From Candidatus Thalassarchaeaceae archaeon (GTDB taxonomy: Archaea; Thermoplasmatota; Poseidoniia; Poseidoniales; Thalassarchaeaceae): DNA of 52,920 nucleotides. Where the stretch lies: contig JASLKP010000009.1 of the NCBI GenBank assembly GCA_030747485.1, positions 1 to 52,920 on the forward strand. Direction: 5' to 3'. The notes beneath the pieces are model-generated. The model saw nothing but the letters and a program-made list of their open reading frames with translations, was not told the origin of the DNA and made no database searches. Below, in pieces: positions 29,401-38,794 of this stretch. A program made the translations under genes and the position numbers. How positions within the stretch are numbered: the stretch's first letter is position 1; the number at the start of each line of letters is the position of its first letter.

Positions 29401-31478
29401 TTGATCCTGGACAATCCGTAACCAAGAATCTAGAGATATCTGTGCCACAAGAACAGGACCCAGGTACGTTTGCAATTTACCTCAAAGGTTGGTCGATGGG
29501 CGAACCGGTCAAGAGTATTGACAAAGGCACTTATGACGTTCTTGAATTATGGGTGAACGTCAGTATCCGTTCTACAGGAAACATTGTGTTCGAAATCTAT
29601 GACACCTCCGAATATGTAATGCCTGGAGATTGTCATACATACGATATCGACGTCATCAAGCATTTCGCACCAGGATATCTAGTATTCACAACCCCCGGTG
29701 CTCCTGAGGTACGACCTCCAGAGGTGCCAGAGAATGTTTGGAGATACGACCATTGGACAGTATCTCTTGATTTCACCAACGCACCCGGTGGTAACACTCT
29801 GGGAATGAATGAACCACGTTATTGGTCACAAGTCGATCACCCCTACACCGTAGCAGTGACGGTATGTGCTCCAAGTAATGCGAGTGCAGGTTTGGGACCA
29901 GCTATCACTGTTAAGGCTCATCTGCAAAGTGCATCTAGAGTATCAGATTCAGTCATCCTATCTACCAATGTGAAGCATGTATATGATTTGGAAATGACAA
30001 CACCAGATACGACCTACGACGTCGATCCATCAGAGGACCTCACAGTCTCAATTACGACTCTGAATGATGGAAACGGGCCAGATCGTTACGATATGCGCGT
30101 GGCTTCCATCACAGATTCAAATGATAATGAGATGTTGTGGGATATCGATATTCCACGAGTACATCTAATGGAATTGGAACGGGATGAAGAACAAACTGTT
30201 GATGTCGTAATCCATGTACCTGATCAAATTGTTGCAGGCGATTATCGCATTGTACTGAAGACATACAGTGAGGAATCCTTTGAAGGAACCACTGAGCGTG
30301 ATGCAATTGCATTCGATATCACTGTCGTAGAATATCACGACATGCGTATTTGGTTGGATGAATCTGTGGAGAGTCAAGTGAAGACTACAGCACCGGGCCG
30401 CACAGTTCGCTATTTGTTGAATGTTACAAACAACGGTAACGTACCAGATATTCCAACACTACACAATCACACCAGAAGTGGTGGCGAGTGGAATGATCGC
30501 CCTAGTATGGGCATTCTAGATGAGTGGACAATCGAATTTGCAATGATTGAGGATTTCAATACAGAATTGCCTAGAGAGATTCCTTGCACTGTTGTTGGAG
30601 TTGGACAAGCAGCACCAGCAGATGGTTGTGCTTACCACGAGGATGGTGGCATTTGGAGCCTTTCGGAGATGCCAGCATATACGACAGTTCAGGTGATGGT
30701 GATTATCGACATCAGTCCATCAGCAGCACTAGCAAATAGAGAGATTGGAATCAAGGTCCTTTCCAACTATGGAGGTGCTCCAAATGGAGACGCAGACGAG
30801 ACAGATAGCTGGTCAGATAGTTGTACAATCGATGAAGACAATGACGGTGTCTTTGACAACGTCTATCCATGTGATACCAATGAGCAGGTGCTTCGTATTC
30901 GCTTGCGTGCTCCCGATTTGGATATTATTGAAGTGAATGCAGTTCAAGAAGAAGCTGCAGTTGGTGAAATGATTCCAATTACTGTGAAAGTTATCAATCG
31001 AGGAAACGTCCATGCTACAGATATCAATATCATCCTCTGTGAAGATGAGAGCCAAAAGAACCTAAGAAACAATGACTGCGAGGATGAAAACATCGCATAC
31101 CGCCAAGTCATTGGCGCTTTAATGCCACCAGACGACAGTGGATCAGGTGATGAAGATGCAGTTGAGATTACGTTACTGTATCCAGTGAAGGCTGGCAATC
31201 ACAAGGTATGGGTAATCGTTGACCCTGGTAACAATATCATCGAAGCAGATGAGGCTAACAACAAGCGTTCTGCTGGCGACTTATCCAGTAACAATGGTGC
31301 CTTTGACGTTGCCATGGAAGTCGTTAGTAAATGGTCGGTTCCGACCATGATTCTGTTACTCACAATCGCCTTGATGGCGGTTGCTGGAATGGTGATGGTA
31401 TCACGACGCCGTGAAGCATTAGCACGAGTTGATGCACAGTCAAGCATGATGATGTTTGACGATGACATGCGATTCTGA
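26457..31478 (+). CDS. Giant secreted/surface protein (1673 aa) with embedded vWA-like MIDAS motif, CARDB-like repeats and C-terminal TM anchor
   Basis: Signal peptide ITMVMIFLMSTLLAGYTPPTAQG; repeated DSxxNxHIVW blocks; VAPIDTSGSMYSEW (DxSxS); CARDB-like NRGNVHATDINIILCED..DPGNNIIEADEANN; terminal VPTMILLLTIALMAVAGMVMVSRRR. Confidence 0.88.
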   Translation: MNNNKHGSITMVMIFLMSTLLAGYTPPTAQGATVVITEAVQVVDGGALNERMASMVADSEGNIHIVWSRNTQHLYYSMMDPRAETVIDATQISNPGSHRAWHPDIDIDSEDRVHITWADKASQHTIWYTLLDPSLDDQDGSVSDDNTITIIDDTEVSRRQQNRDWPAIAVDSLDNVHIVWEDSFDSHDKYFQQPQIYYKFFEIDHTTREAITAIDDTLLTPIIGHKGHPDIAIDADDFVQVAWDDTRGGKVEIVAPIDTSGSMYSEWADMCVVFYGGTWSNGGYFQGIKPMLQEANISVFETLYALGGFYPGAANSGACAAQPHHENPRANMLDLGDDSGGLIKLHSTVYNGGAQTGGYQGEDWGPGSTWACLSWVDAQGNVPGNPPTTHDHKWNPNATKIVIPISDEGPKGGDPPQQSDDIASINEAHDACVDAGVIPVGMYGSSWGGNNQVSSHMKDLSQCPNGVVNMNPRTCPGTTTRNTDAGGQTFAFPASGSNQMQTLVEAMVFLATNNSREIYMSVLDPYAKIQNPAPGWSYGMSGTDESNGRYSEDLGPSQDENGYGHLVVVNDTRVTLDDAFSMHPSLAIDNSGDTHLTWMDTRDYGFDKDDNYEVYYSRLRLRGSANWDGVSGGLPTYGIKKIVDTRISYIEGAANVNPNNYYSATSYMPQVLADSQNNIHISWLENSNSSQGESIMYTRLNHTDDKPDWPLNSIAAAVLDPWERVDVTEWHSDKLGPNSGRNPELSQPPAFANDLGSGAHIAWSDTNKCNDNSNNGAYTLCYTHVLTGQVDIELAEGETYYHVIEPGEQTMYNLTINNTTPGPIDLVADTFSVNLSGVPVNWTANLFFSDNHTAIFPETPIFLLGGESVRVYLRVRAPSIYQANHDELASIIVSAISYKDPAIRSDRLTLTLMDVKHGIELETSHYQSDVEQGGTAIFSITITNTGNVFDSFAFYDPTTLQGQQEWLLPWGWQVNFPMMVSLDPGQSVTKNLEISVPQEQDPGTFAIYLKGWSMGEPVKSIDKGTYDVLELWVNVSIRSTGNIVFEIYDTSEYVMPGDCHTYDIDVIKHFAPGYLVFTTPGAPEVRPPEVPENVWRYDHWTVSLDFTNAPGGNTLGMNEPRYWSQVDHPYTVAVTVCAPSNASAGLGPAITVKAHLQSASRVSDSVILSTNVKHVYDLEMTTPDTTYDVDPSEDLTVSITTLNDGNGPDRYDMRVASITDSNDNEMLWDIDIPRVHLMELERDEEQTVDVVIHVPDQIVAGDYRIVLKTYSEESFEGTTERDAIAFDITVVEYHDMRIWLDESVESQVKTTAPGRTVRYLLNVTNNGNVPDIPTLHNHTRSGGEWNDRPSMGILDEWTIEFAMIEDFNTELPREIPCTVVGVGQAAPADGCAYHEDGGIWSLSEMPAYTTVQVMVIIDISPSAALANREIGIKVLSNYGGAPNGDADETDSWSDSCTIDEDNDGVFDNVYPCDTNEQVLRIRLRAPDLDIIEVNAVQEEAAVGEMIPITVKVINRGNVHATDINIILCEDESQKNLRNNDCEDENIAYRQVIGALMPPDDSGSGDEDAVEITLLYPVKAGNHKVWVIVDPGNNIIEADEANNKRSAGDLSSNNGAFDVAMEVVSKWSVPTMILLLTIALMAVAGMVMVSRRREALARVDAQSSMMMFDDDMRF

Positions 31479-31493
31479 TTGCTCAAACAGCAA

Positions 31494-32234
31494 TCATTTC
31501 GCTAGCCACCATGGCAACAGACGGTTGTCAGTTGTGGCGATGACGTTTCCCGCATCAATTCCAATTTGACGCATCATCAAACTGCGTAGCGTTTCCATCA
31601 TTTCCTCTGCCTTTTGAGGTTGAATTTGTAGCCCTGCACAGAACCCATCTAAATCGAGTGGTCGTCTTGGAGCCTCTAGCAATGCGTGTGCCAGTTGCCG
31701 TTCTTCATAGTGTACGAATTCATCGTCAACTGCTCTACTCGCTTTATGCTTAATTTGTTGATGAAGAGCAATTAATGCATCTCTTTCAGCATCCAATCGA
31801 TCCAATTCATTATTGAGTTCAGATAGTAGATTCATGGCTTCTGCCATTGGTAGACTTCGCCTTGTCCCGACTTTTTCTACAATATTTAGAGCATCCTCTG
31901 GCAATCGACTCGACAAACGAATGGGCCCTCCTTCAGGGAGTTGACGATGTTCAGATCTGAACAAATCTGGTCCCAAATCAAGCCGAAGAGAGAATGATTG
32001 AGTTACAGCGTAAATTCGCTTGGGTGGTCCTCCTTTTTCACTGGGTACTTTTTGGCTGGTAACGAACCCCACCTCTTCTAAAATTTTGAGATGTTTCATC
32101 ACTGCTTGTTGAGACACATCTAGTAAATCTGCAAGTTGTAAGGGGTAATGAGGTTCGCGCACCAATCGTTCAAGAATGGAGCGACGTGTCACATTCTCAA
32201 GTATGGAGAGTGCGGTATCGAAGTCAGTGACCAC
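31494..32234 (-). CDS. ArsR-like winged-helix transcriptional regulator with C-terminal extension
   Basis: ENVTRRSILERLVREPHYPLQLADLLDVSQQAVMKHLKILEEVGFVTSQK winged-helix HTH. Confidence 0.85.
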   Translation of the reverse strand: MVTDFDTALSILENVTRRSILERLVREPHYPLQLADLLDVSQQAVMKHLKILEEVGFVTSQKVPSEKGGPPKRIYAVTQSFSLRLDLGPDLFRSEHRQLPEGGPIRLSSRLPEDALNIVEKVGTRRSLPMAEAMNLLSELNNELDRLDAERDALIALHQQIKHKASRAVDDEFVHYEERQLAHALLEAPRRPLDLDGFCAGLQIQPQKAEEMMETLRSLMMRQIGIDAGNVIATTDNRLLPWWLAK

Positions 32235-32286
32235 TGTACAACCCAGTGTTAACTAGCCATCGGACTCCTATGAATGCTCGTGCTTC

Positions 32287-33105
32287 TCAACCCTCGTCCC
32301 ACGACTTCCATTCATCTTCTTTCTCTACGGCATCCACATCATCGCTTGAGGGAATGGATTCATCGACATTGTCAATTTCATCAATTGCTAGAGGTGTATG
32401 CGTACCCCCATCACTTCGGTCAGCGAAAGGAGGAGGCACCTCATCCTCAATTGATTCATTGGGCATTGACAAATTAAGCGGCTCACCACCGTGAACACTC
32501 GCCCAAACTTCGTCAGTTGTAGGTACTCGACGTTGTGTTTCTGCACCAGTCACAAGACCTGTTGTGTACGTTTTCTTCTGACTAGTAAACCACAGAATCA
32601 TTCCAACAGGTAGTAAACAAATTCCACAAATTAGACCAAATGTTCCCACTTGGAATAATAAGTATGATTCCAAACTCTGTTCGTCTACAATCCAGAGATA
32701 TTCATCCGCTTCTGCATCAAATCCAATCGAGTAAACACCACTCGCTTCAGGAACATATGCGCCAACGGCTTTGTATTCCTGATCATTTGTGGGACGATCT
32801 CTCCAATTCCCTGGTGAGTCTCGTCCAACTTCGGCTCCCGTATGCATCTCAATGATTGTACAATTACTCGAAGTCGAATTCAATCTGAATGCAATGTATG
32901 TGTGCCCTTTGGTTAGATTTACTTGCTCTGATGAGCCTCCAGCAACTTTTGCAATGTTGCTTTGATCAGGATCATATCCTTCACTAAAATCATCCCATTC
33001 AGTCCACATTAATATGATCGAAATACAAAGAATCACAGCACCCGAGATGAGTAGTCGTTTGGGCCACGGTGTGGTCAATTCTTCACTTCCAAAATCAATT
33101 TTCAA
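32287..33105 (-). CDS. Two-TM membrane protein with acidic C-terminal tail
   Basis: TM segments LISGAVILCISIILMW and VGTFGLICGICLLPVGMILWF; acidic C-terminus. Confidence 0.7.
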   Translation of the reverse strand: MKIDFGSEELTTPWPKRLLISGAVILCISIILMWTEWDDFSEGYDPDQSNIAKVAGGSSEQVNLTKGHTYIAFRLNSTSSNCTIIEMHTGAEVGRDSPGNWRDRPTNDQEYKAVGAYVPEASGVYSIGFDAEADEYLWIVDEQSLESYLLFQVGTFGLICGICLLPVGMILWFTSQKKTYTTGLVTGAETQRRVPTTDEVWASVHGGEPLNLSMPNESIEDEVPPPFADRSDGGTHTPLAIDEIDNVDESIPSSDDVDAVEKEDEWKSWDEG

Positions 33106-34208
33106 CGGCCCAGACCTATTTCGCCCAACTTCTCAGGTAGATATGTATCAGTAACGAAATCAAGACCATATTTGGCTAGAGATTGCTGTTCGGCCTTTTT
33201 ACCGAGAGACAACATCATCTGTATTTGTTCCTGCCACCACCCATCTGCAAATCTCGGGTCGGATAATTCTGCTTTCAACGCTTCAATATCCTTGCTAGAT
33301 AACTTATCACTCGGCAAATCATATGCTTCAATATCATCGGCAGTAATTCCAAGATATTGTGCAGAAGGCGTTGCCAGATATTCTGAGATATGTGCTGTTT
33401 TAATGGCTCCATATGCAATACTTGCAAAGATTCTGAATGACCATGGGTCTCCGTCGAGGAAGACAATCACAGGGAGATTCCATTCTTCATTCATTCTTTT
33501 GAGAATTCGACGGGTTGATCGGGCAGGTTGGCCTTTCAAATGGACTAACCCGCAACGATATTGTTCATCAAAACCATTTTCGATTAACCTGTCAAACATA
33601 CCACCCGTCTCGATTGCCATGATAAATTCAACATCATGTTCGACGAGTTGAATTTTCTCTGACTCTACATTGTATGGTACTCCATAACCTGAATCACCAA
33701 CATCATCTCGTGCATTAATCCTCATCCATTCCCCACGTCGATTTAATTCATTGAGCGTAACGTTCCCAATCATTCTAGCTCCATCTTCTTCAGGACGAAG
33801 TTTGAAGTCCTCACGCAAGCATTTGGTAACAATTTCTAGATCTTCGGCAAGATTGTTACTTTCATTTTGTGTACTAAATTTTCCATGACCCCATGCTTCT
33901 GAAATGTAATACATTTCACGAAGAGTAGAAGATTTCTCTGCTTCAATCATTTCTTCAATAAATTCGATGATGTGTAATGCACGCAGAAGTTGTCGTGCAC
34001 TGCCTAAACTTGTAGCATCTCGAATTGATCGCTTACTTCCATACTTGTAAACACCCAGTTTGCTATCAAATCCAATGTTGTTTTTCGTTCGTACGGGAAG
34101 CGTCATTGTAGGTGCTTCTCCCTTTGCCATTCGCTTGTACATCTCTCTAGCAACATCGTGGAGATTCTCAATCACTTGTTCTCGTGTTTTTCTTTGTGCT
34201 ACACTCAT
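33102..34208 (-). CDS. top6A: DNA topoisomerase VI subunit A
   Basis: [40 protein letters not shown] (catalytic Tyr region), [46 protein letters not shown] (Toprim). Confidence 0.95.
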   Translation of the reverse strand: [368 protein letters not shown]

Positions 34209-36358
34209 TCATCTTCCTCCTTTGTTGTCCAAGACATGATGTCTTGGGGATTTGTTGGAGGTTCCGCTTCCTCCACATTATTGCTTACGACTTCGTCCAT
34301 TGGTCCCACATCTGGTTGCTGATTCTCTCTGTCGACACTTTCCTCAGGATGATCGATTGTTTCTTCTCGTTCAATTCCCGCATCTTCTTCACGAAGCATT
34401 TCTGCTAGAATAACTTCATCGAGTTTCGTTGCTCCGATAATATCTCCAGCACCACGGAAAAATACATCCAAATCTGACCAATCGCCTTTCGATAATCCAT
34501 TGACTGCAAATGATACAGTAACCGAATTACCCGGCTCTATCGTTTCAAGTTTCCAACCCCATAAACCACGTGCCTCCCGACGTCCACCAAGTGGATTTTC
34601 AACCATCTCCACACCTTCTCTTTCAGGCCACGTTGACAGTAGTGTGTATGCGCGTGGTCTAGCTGTGTAATTATACAAATCAATACTCGCCCGTGTGAGT
34701 TTATGTTCAGAATCCCACTCTATTCGTTCTTCAAGGAATACGGCATTCATTATCTTGGTAATCACTGGCGCTAGAGGCACAGGATCGGCGTTTAGAATTC
34801 CAATCGTCTTATCGTGAATTTCTGGTAAAATGATATTCACGAGTTCAAATTTCTCTTGTGCCTTCTTCTTTTGTACACTTTTCTTTAGATGATTTCGAAG
34901 GCCGCGCCCCACTTCTTTCATCGCTTGTTCAAGTTCTTTGGAGACATCTTCATTCTCTGATAGGGCTTCTTTTGCTTCACTGGTGAATTGTACGTTCGTA
35001 CTTGCAAGATGAATCAAAATTGCAGCGGGACCTTTTGGAATCCCTCTTCCTCCAGGATGGTCAAGTCCGTATTGTTTCCATTTCACAGATTCTAGTGCTT
35101 TTGTCAACAAACATCCACCTTGCTGATACATCAATGGAACTCGATTCGCGAAGCGTAGTACTTGTATGGGTTGATCTGCGGGCAAATCTCCCCCAAATAT
35201 CAATCCAACTTCAACTTGGAATGGATTCCCATTACTCACTTTTGGTTCTCTTGTGATGGTGGATACAAATCTAGAATCGATTGCCTTTGAGAGTCCTTTT
35301 TTGATTAGTAAATCTTTGATTGGAGATAGACAATTTGTGGGTGGGTCAGAGATTCGTACTGTTTTGAATGCATTCAATAAGGCACTGACCTCATCGGGTT
35401 TCAAGCTCTTTGGTTGACGCGATTGACTTATCCCAGCAGTCTCACAAATTTTGATGGCTCTTGTTCTTGGAACACTGGAAAAACTTTCAGCAATGAAATA
35501 TCGTAATGGCGTTCTAGAACCATCTCCTTCAGATGGTATTTTTGCATCCCGCAGCATACGTTGTAATGTTCCTATTTCCATGCCACGTGGGTGTGGTTTG
35601 ATTTCCTTCACCGGTTCGGGCAATTCATCTGTCACCCGTGGCCAAGATGCTTCTTCGATGACCTGACCTTCCTCATCCACAACCTTGAATTGTATACTAG
35701 CATGTGGATTCACAATACTTGTCATTTTCAAATATTGATGAACAGATTGTTTCCCTCGCTGATATTTCGCCTTCATCCTTGCTTCAATTCGTAATCCGTG
35801 TTCAATTGGTAGGTCAGTCACCTCGTCTTTCCAATGTAGGCGTTTTTCCCCGGTTGTAATTGCTTTGTTTTTCTTCGTATCCAGACCAATGTCGACACTA
35901 ATTGCCAATTCATTTTCTAATTCTCCAGTGGTCCGATTAATCTTGGTTGGAACTTTTGAAATCACTTTCGTGGGTTTACCTGTAGTCAATTGACTATACA
36001 TCACGACTCCAGTAATACCGATTCCTTGCTGTCCACGCGTTTGTCGAATCGTATGGAATCGGGAACCGAATAGAAGAGATCCAAACGCTTTGCCTAATGC
36101 CTTTCTTCCTATACCTGGGCCATTGTCCTGACTAATCATGATGAGCTCGTCTTTCTTGCCAGGAATCTTTCGAATCTCAACCTTAATTTCTGGTAGGATT
36201 CGATGTTCCTCTGCAGCATCCAGTGCATTATCGACCGCTTCTTTGACTGCAGTAATGATTGACCGTGGTAGCGTATCGAAGCCTAGGAAATGTTTGTTCT
36301 TCTCAAAGAACTCACTAATGCTCGCCTGCTGCATACTTCCTGATGACTTTCTTGCCAT
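34205..36358 (-). CDS. top6B: DNA topoisomerase VI subunit B
   Basis: SISEFFEKNKHFLGFDTLPRSIITAVKEAVDNALDAAEE, ISQDNGPGIG, GSRFHTIRQTRGQQGIGITGVVMYSQLTTG (GHKL). Start at MARKSSG (36358) preferred over 36484. 4-nt overlap with top6A. Confidence 0.95.
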   Translation of the reverse strand: MARKSSGSMQQASISEFFEKNKHFLGFDTLPRSIITAVKEAVDNALDAAEEHRILPEIKVEIRKIPGKKDELIMISQDNGPGIGRKALGKAFGSLLFGSRFHTIRQTRGQQGIGITGVVMYSQLTTGKPTKVISKVPTKINRTTGELENELAISVDIGLDTKKNKAITTGEKRLHWKDEVTDLPIEHGLRIEARMKAKYQRGKQSVHQYLKMTSIVNPHASIQFKVVDEEGQVIEEASWPRVTDELPEPVKEIKPHPRGMEIGTLQRMLRDAKIPSEGDGSRTPLRYFIAESFSSVPRTRAIKICETAGISQSRQPKSLKPDEVSALLNAFKTVRISDPPTNCLSPIKDLLIKKGLSKAIDSRFVSTITREPKVSNGNPFQVEVGLIFGGDLPADQPIQVLRFANRVPLMYQQGGCLLTKALESVKWKQYGLDHPGGRGIPKGPAAILIHLASTNVQFTSEAKEALSENEDVSKELEQAMKEVGRGLRNHLKKSVQKKKAQEKFELVNIILPEIHDKTIGILNADPVPLAPVITKIMNAVFLEERIEWDSEHKLTRASIDLYNYTARPRAYTLLSTWPEREGVEMVENPLGGRREARGLWGWKLETIEPGNSVTVSFAVNGLSKGDWSDLDVFFRGAGDIIGATKLDEVILAEMLREEDAGIEREETIDHPEESVDRENQQPDVGPMDEVVSNNVEEAEPPTNPQDIMSWTTKEEDE

Positions 36359-36505
36359 GTGCCTCGCGCTCCACGGCTCCAGGTCCTCCCTACGCCCAAT
36401 GCGGAGGGGCCAGCAGGCCGCAAACCGCTCGGGCAACGCGACGGCATAAAAGCCCCAAGGATAGAAACAGGATTTATGCCTCAAAATCAGAGGTTGCTAA
36501 TTTTG

Positions 36506-36586
36506 TCAGCCTGGTGCCCAGCCCATCACGCAGTCCCCACACTGCTCGATATCACAATCCCATGCGTTTAGTGGTAGAAACCGTAC
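36506..36586 (-). other. In-frame duplicate of the symporter C-terminal CxxC tail beyond its TAG stop
   Basis: Hand translation downstream of the TAG at 36589-36587 gives VRFLPLNAWDCDIEQCGDCVMGWAPG*, similar to the upstream LITWDYDIELCSECEGWVPNVEDE*. Confidence 0.85.
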
Positions 36587-38794
36587 CTATTCATCTTCAA
36601 CATTAGGTACCCACCCCTCACATTCCGAACATAGCTCGATATCATAATCCCACGTGATAAGTTGGATTTCATAGTCGACCTGTTCTCCTTCATCGTTGTG
36701 CTGACACTGGAAACTTCCACCTGCTTCAGCATCGACCGTGATGTCAAGGAAGTAATCGCCAAGACCTTCTTCACTAAAATCAATAGCATCTCGAATTCCA
36801 GACTTTGAGTAATTCAACTGAGTCTCATTATTGCCTATGGCAAGAGAATACTGAATGGCATACCAAATATCAAATACGTAGCCGCCATAGAAGAATGAAG
36901 GATAATGACCCTCATTCCAATCAGAATATCCAATTTTTATGCCGCTGTTCCCTTCATAATTCGTGTTGCCACCAGCATCACTCCAATCAGGCGTCCTCAG
37001 CAAACTATGCCGGACAGTTGCCACGATTGTATCGGATTCAGGTCCGCCTCCTATAACGCAACCCGGTCCACTACTAGTTTCATCTTCATCGAACGAAAGA
37101 TCAACCAAAACTCCCACCACATTGCTTCCGTTTGGCCACGATTCGATCAAATCAGTATTGAATGAAAGCGTCAAAGTTTCTTCATCATTTACGTATTCAG
37201 AACCTGATGCCAAAGGGACAATCTCTTCGGTTACGGTTACAAGATAAAAGCCGGAACTCTCTGATGACCCATCCGGTGCACCAATGAGATATGAGACTTC
37301 AAACGCACAAAATGGAATGAGGATGGCCGCAGCAATTGCACCCAACTTTTTCTGATCAGGCCAGTTGTATCTTCCAAGCGCAGACACCTCGGGCGTTCGA
37401 ACTTGATTCAGGATGAAGTGAACAGCGAATGCCGCCCCCATACCGGGGACAGAGGGAAAGATTCCATCCGCTCCGCCGAATCCAAGCAGAAGCCAACCAA
37501 TGACTCCAGCAAATGCTGCAACCATCATGGCAATCGAATGCGTTGAATCGGGCTTGTATCCCATCCAACGAATCGTCAATAGTGGAATGAAAATACCACC
37601 GAGTCCGTACACTGCTAGAACGACCAGAGCAAAGACGGAGTCACCACCAGGGATGTAAAGTCCAGCGATTGAAATCATCGTAGCGAAGGTGGCTACGACA
37701 AGTGTGACAATTTTTGTCGTCTTGTAATCCCCCCTCCATTCCGGTTTGATGTCATCTGTAATCGCAGCCGTACACGCGAGGACCTGACTGTCAGCAGTTG
37801 ACATCGTCGCTGCGAAAATGGATGCGAGAATCATCCCCACACCAATGGCAGGCATTGTTTCCATCGCCATCATAGGAAGCCCGAGTTCGGCATCAAACCC
37901 ATCTGCATTGAACAATACTCGACTTGCAAACCCGATGATTAACATCAGCAAAATGAACGGGGTCTGCCAAACGAAGAACCAGATCATCGCTTGCTTTCGA
38001 TCACTGTCCGAACCCAACGTCATCACTCTGGATACAACCTGCGGTTGACCGGCTACACCGAGGCCACCCAAGAAGAACGCAAAGGCCCACATTGAGATTC
38101 CAAATTTCAAATCAGGAGGGTAGAGATTCGTCAACGTCGGACTTTGCGCCTCGAGCCCTGCGTGCAACCCACTAAACCCTCCAACTGTTTGGATTGCTAT
38201 CCAACAGAGAATGGTAGATCCAATCACCATGACACATGATTGTGCAGCATCGGTCCAGATCGAGGCTCGAATTCCTCCTGCGTAACAGTAAGCAACTACC
38301 AGAACGAATCCAATGAGAATCCCCACCATCTCTGACCACCCCATCATGACGTAGAGGGCCTTTCCACCAGAGGTGAGTTGAGCCGCGGCATAGATGCTGA
38401 GGAACAATACAGAGAGCGCTGCTGCCAATTTTGCTTCAGGTGCCCCCGCTTTTTCAGCGACGAGCGATGACAGAGAACGAAGACCCCGTTCATTCCCTTC
38501 TTCTTGGATGAATTTGTAGAGCCAAACCCAGGCCAGAACTTGTCCTATTGTGGAGACCAATCCCAACCAGATCACAGAATAGCCCATCATGTAAGTGAAT
38601 CCGATGAACCCAATGAACATGTAACCGGAGTTCCACGTACTGACTGCAGAGAGAGCAGCTAGAGCGGGGTGCATCCCTCGCCCTGCGACCAGATAATCAT
38701 CGGTAGTATCTTGTTTGACAAGCATCGATGCCATGCCCACGCCAGCAAAGAGGGACATGAAGAATAGGAAAGAGAGAATGAGCATTAGTTCCAT
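36587..38794 (-). CDS. Sodium:solute symporter (SSS) family transporter with C-terminal appended domain
   Basis: SSS-style multi-TM region including TTDDYLVAGRGMHPALAALSAVSTWNSGYMFIGFIG and ASIFAATMSTADSQVLACTAAITDD, followed by a roughly 220-aa soluble tail. Confidence 0.88.
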   Translation of the reverse strand: MELMLILSFLFFMSLFAGVGMASMLVKQDTTDDYLVAGRGMHPALAALSAVSTWNSGYMFIGFIGFTYMMGYSVIWLGLVSTIGQVLAWVWLYKFIQEEGNERGLRSLSSLVAEKAGAPEAKLAAALSVLFLSIYAAAQLTSGGKALYVMMGWSEMVGILIGFVLVVAYCYAGGIRASIWTDAAQSCVMVIGSTILCWIAIQTVGGFSGLHAGLEAQSPTLTNLYPPDLKFGISMWAFAFFLGGLGVAGQPQVVSRVMTLGSDSDRKQAMIWFFVWQTPFILLMLIIGFASRVLFNADGFDAELGLPMMAMETMPAIGVGMILASIFAATMSTADSQVLACTAAITDDIKPEWRGDYKTTKIVTLVVATFATMISIAGLYIPGGDSVFALVVLAVYGLGGIFIPLLTIRWMGYKPDSTHSIAMMVAAFAGVIGWLLLGFGGADGIFPSVPGMGAAFAVHFILNQVRTPEVSALGRYNWPDQKKLGAIAAAILIPFCAFEVSYLIGAPDGSSESSGFYLVTVTEEIVPLASGSEYVNDEETLTLSFNTDLIESWPNGSNVVGVLVDLSFDEDETSSGPGCVIGGGPESDTIVATVRHSLLRTPDWSDAGGNTNYEGNSGIKIGYSDWNEGHYPSFFYGGYVFDIWYAIQYSLAIGNNETQLNYSKSGIRDAIDFSEEGLGDYFLDITVDAEAGGSFQCQHNDEGEQVDYEIQLITWDYDIELCSECEGWVPNVEDE

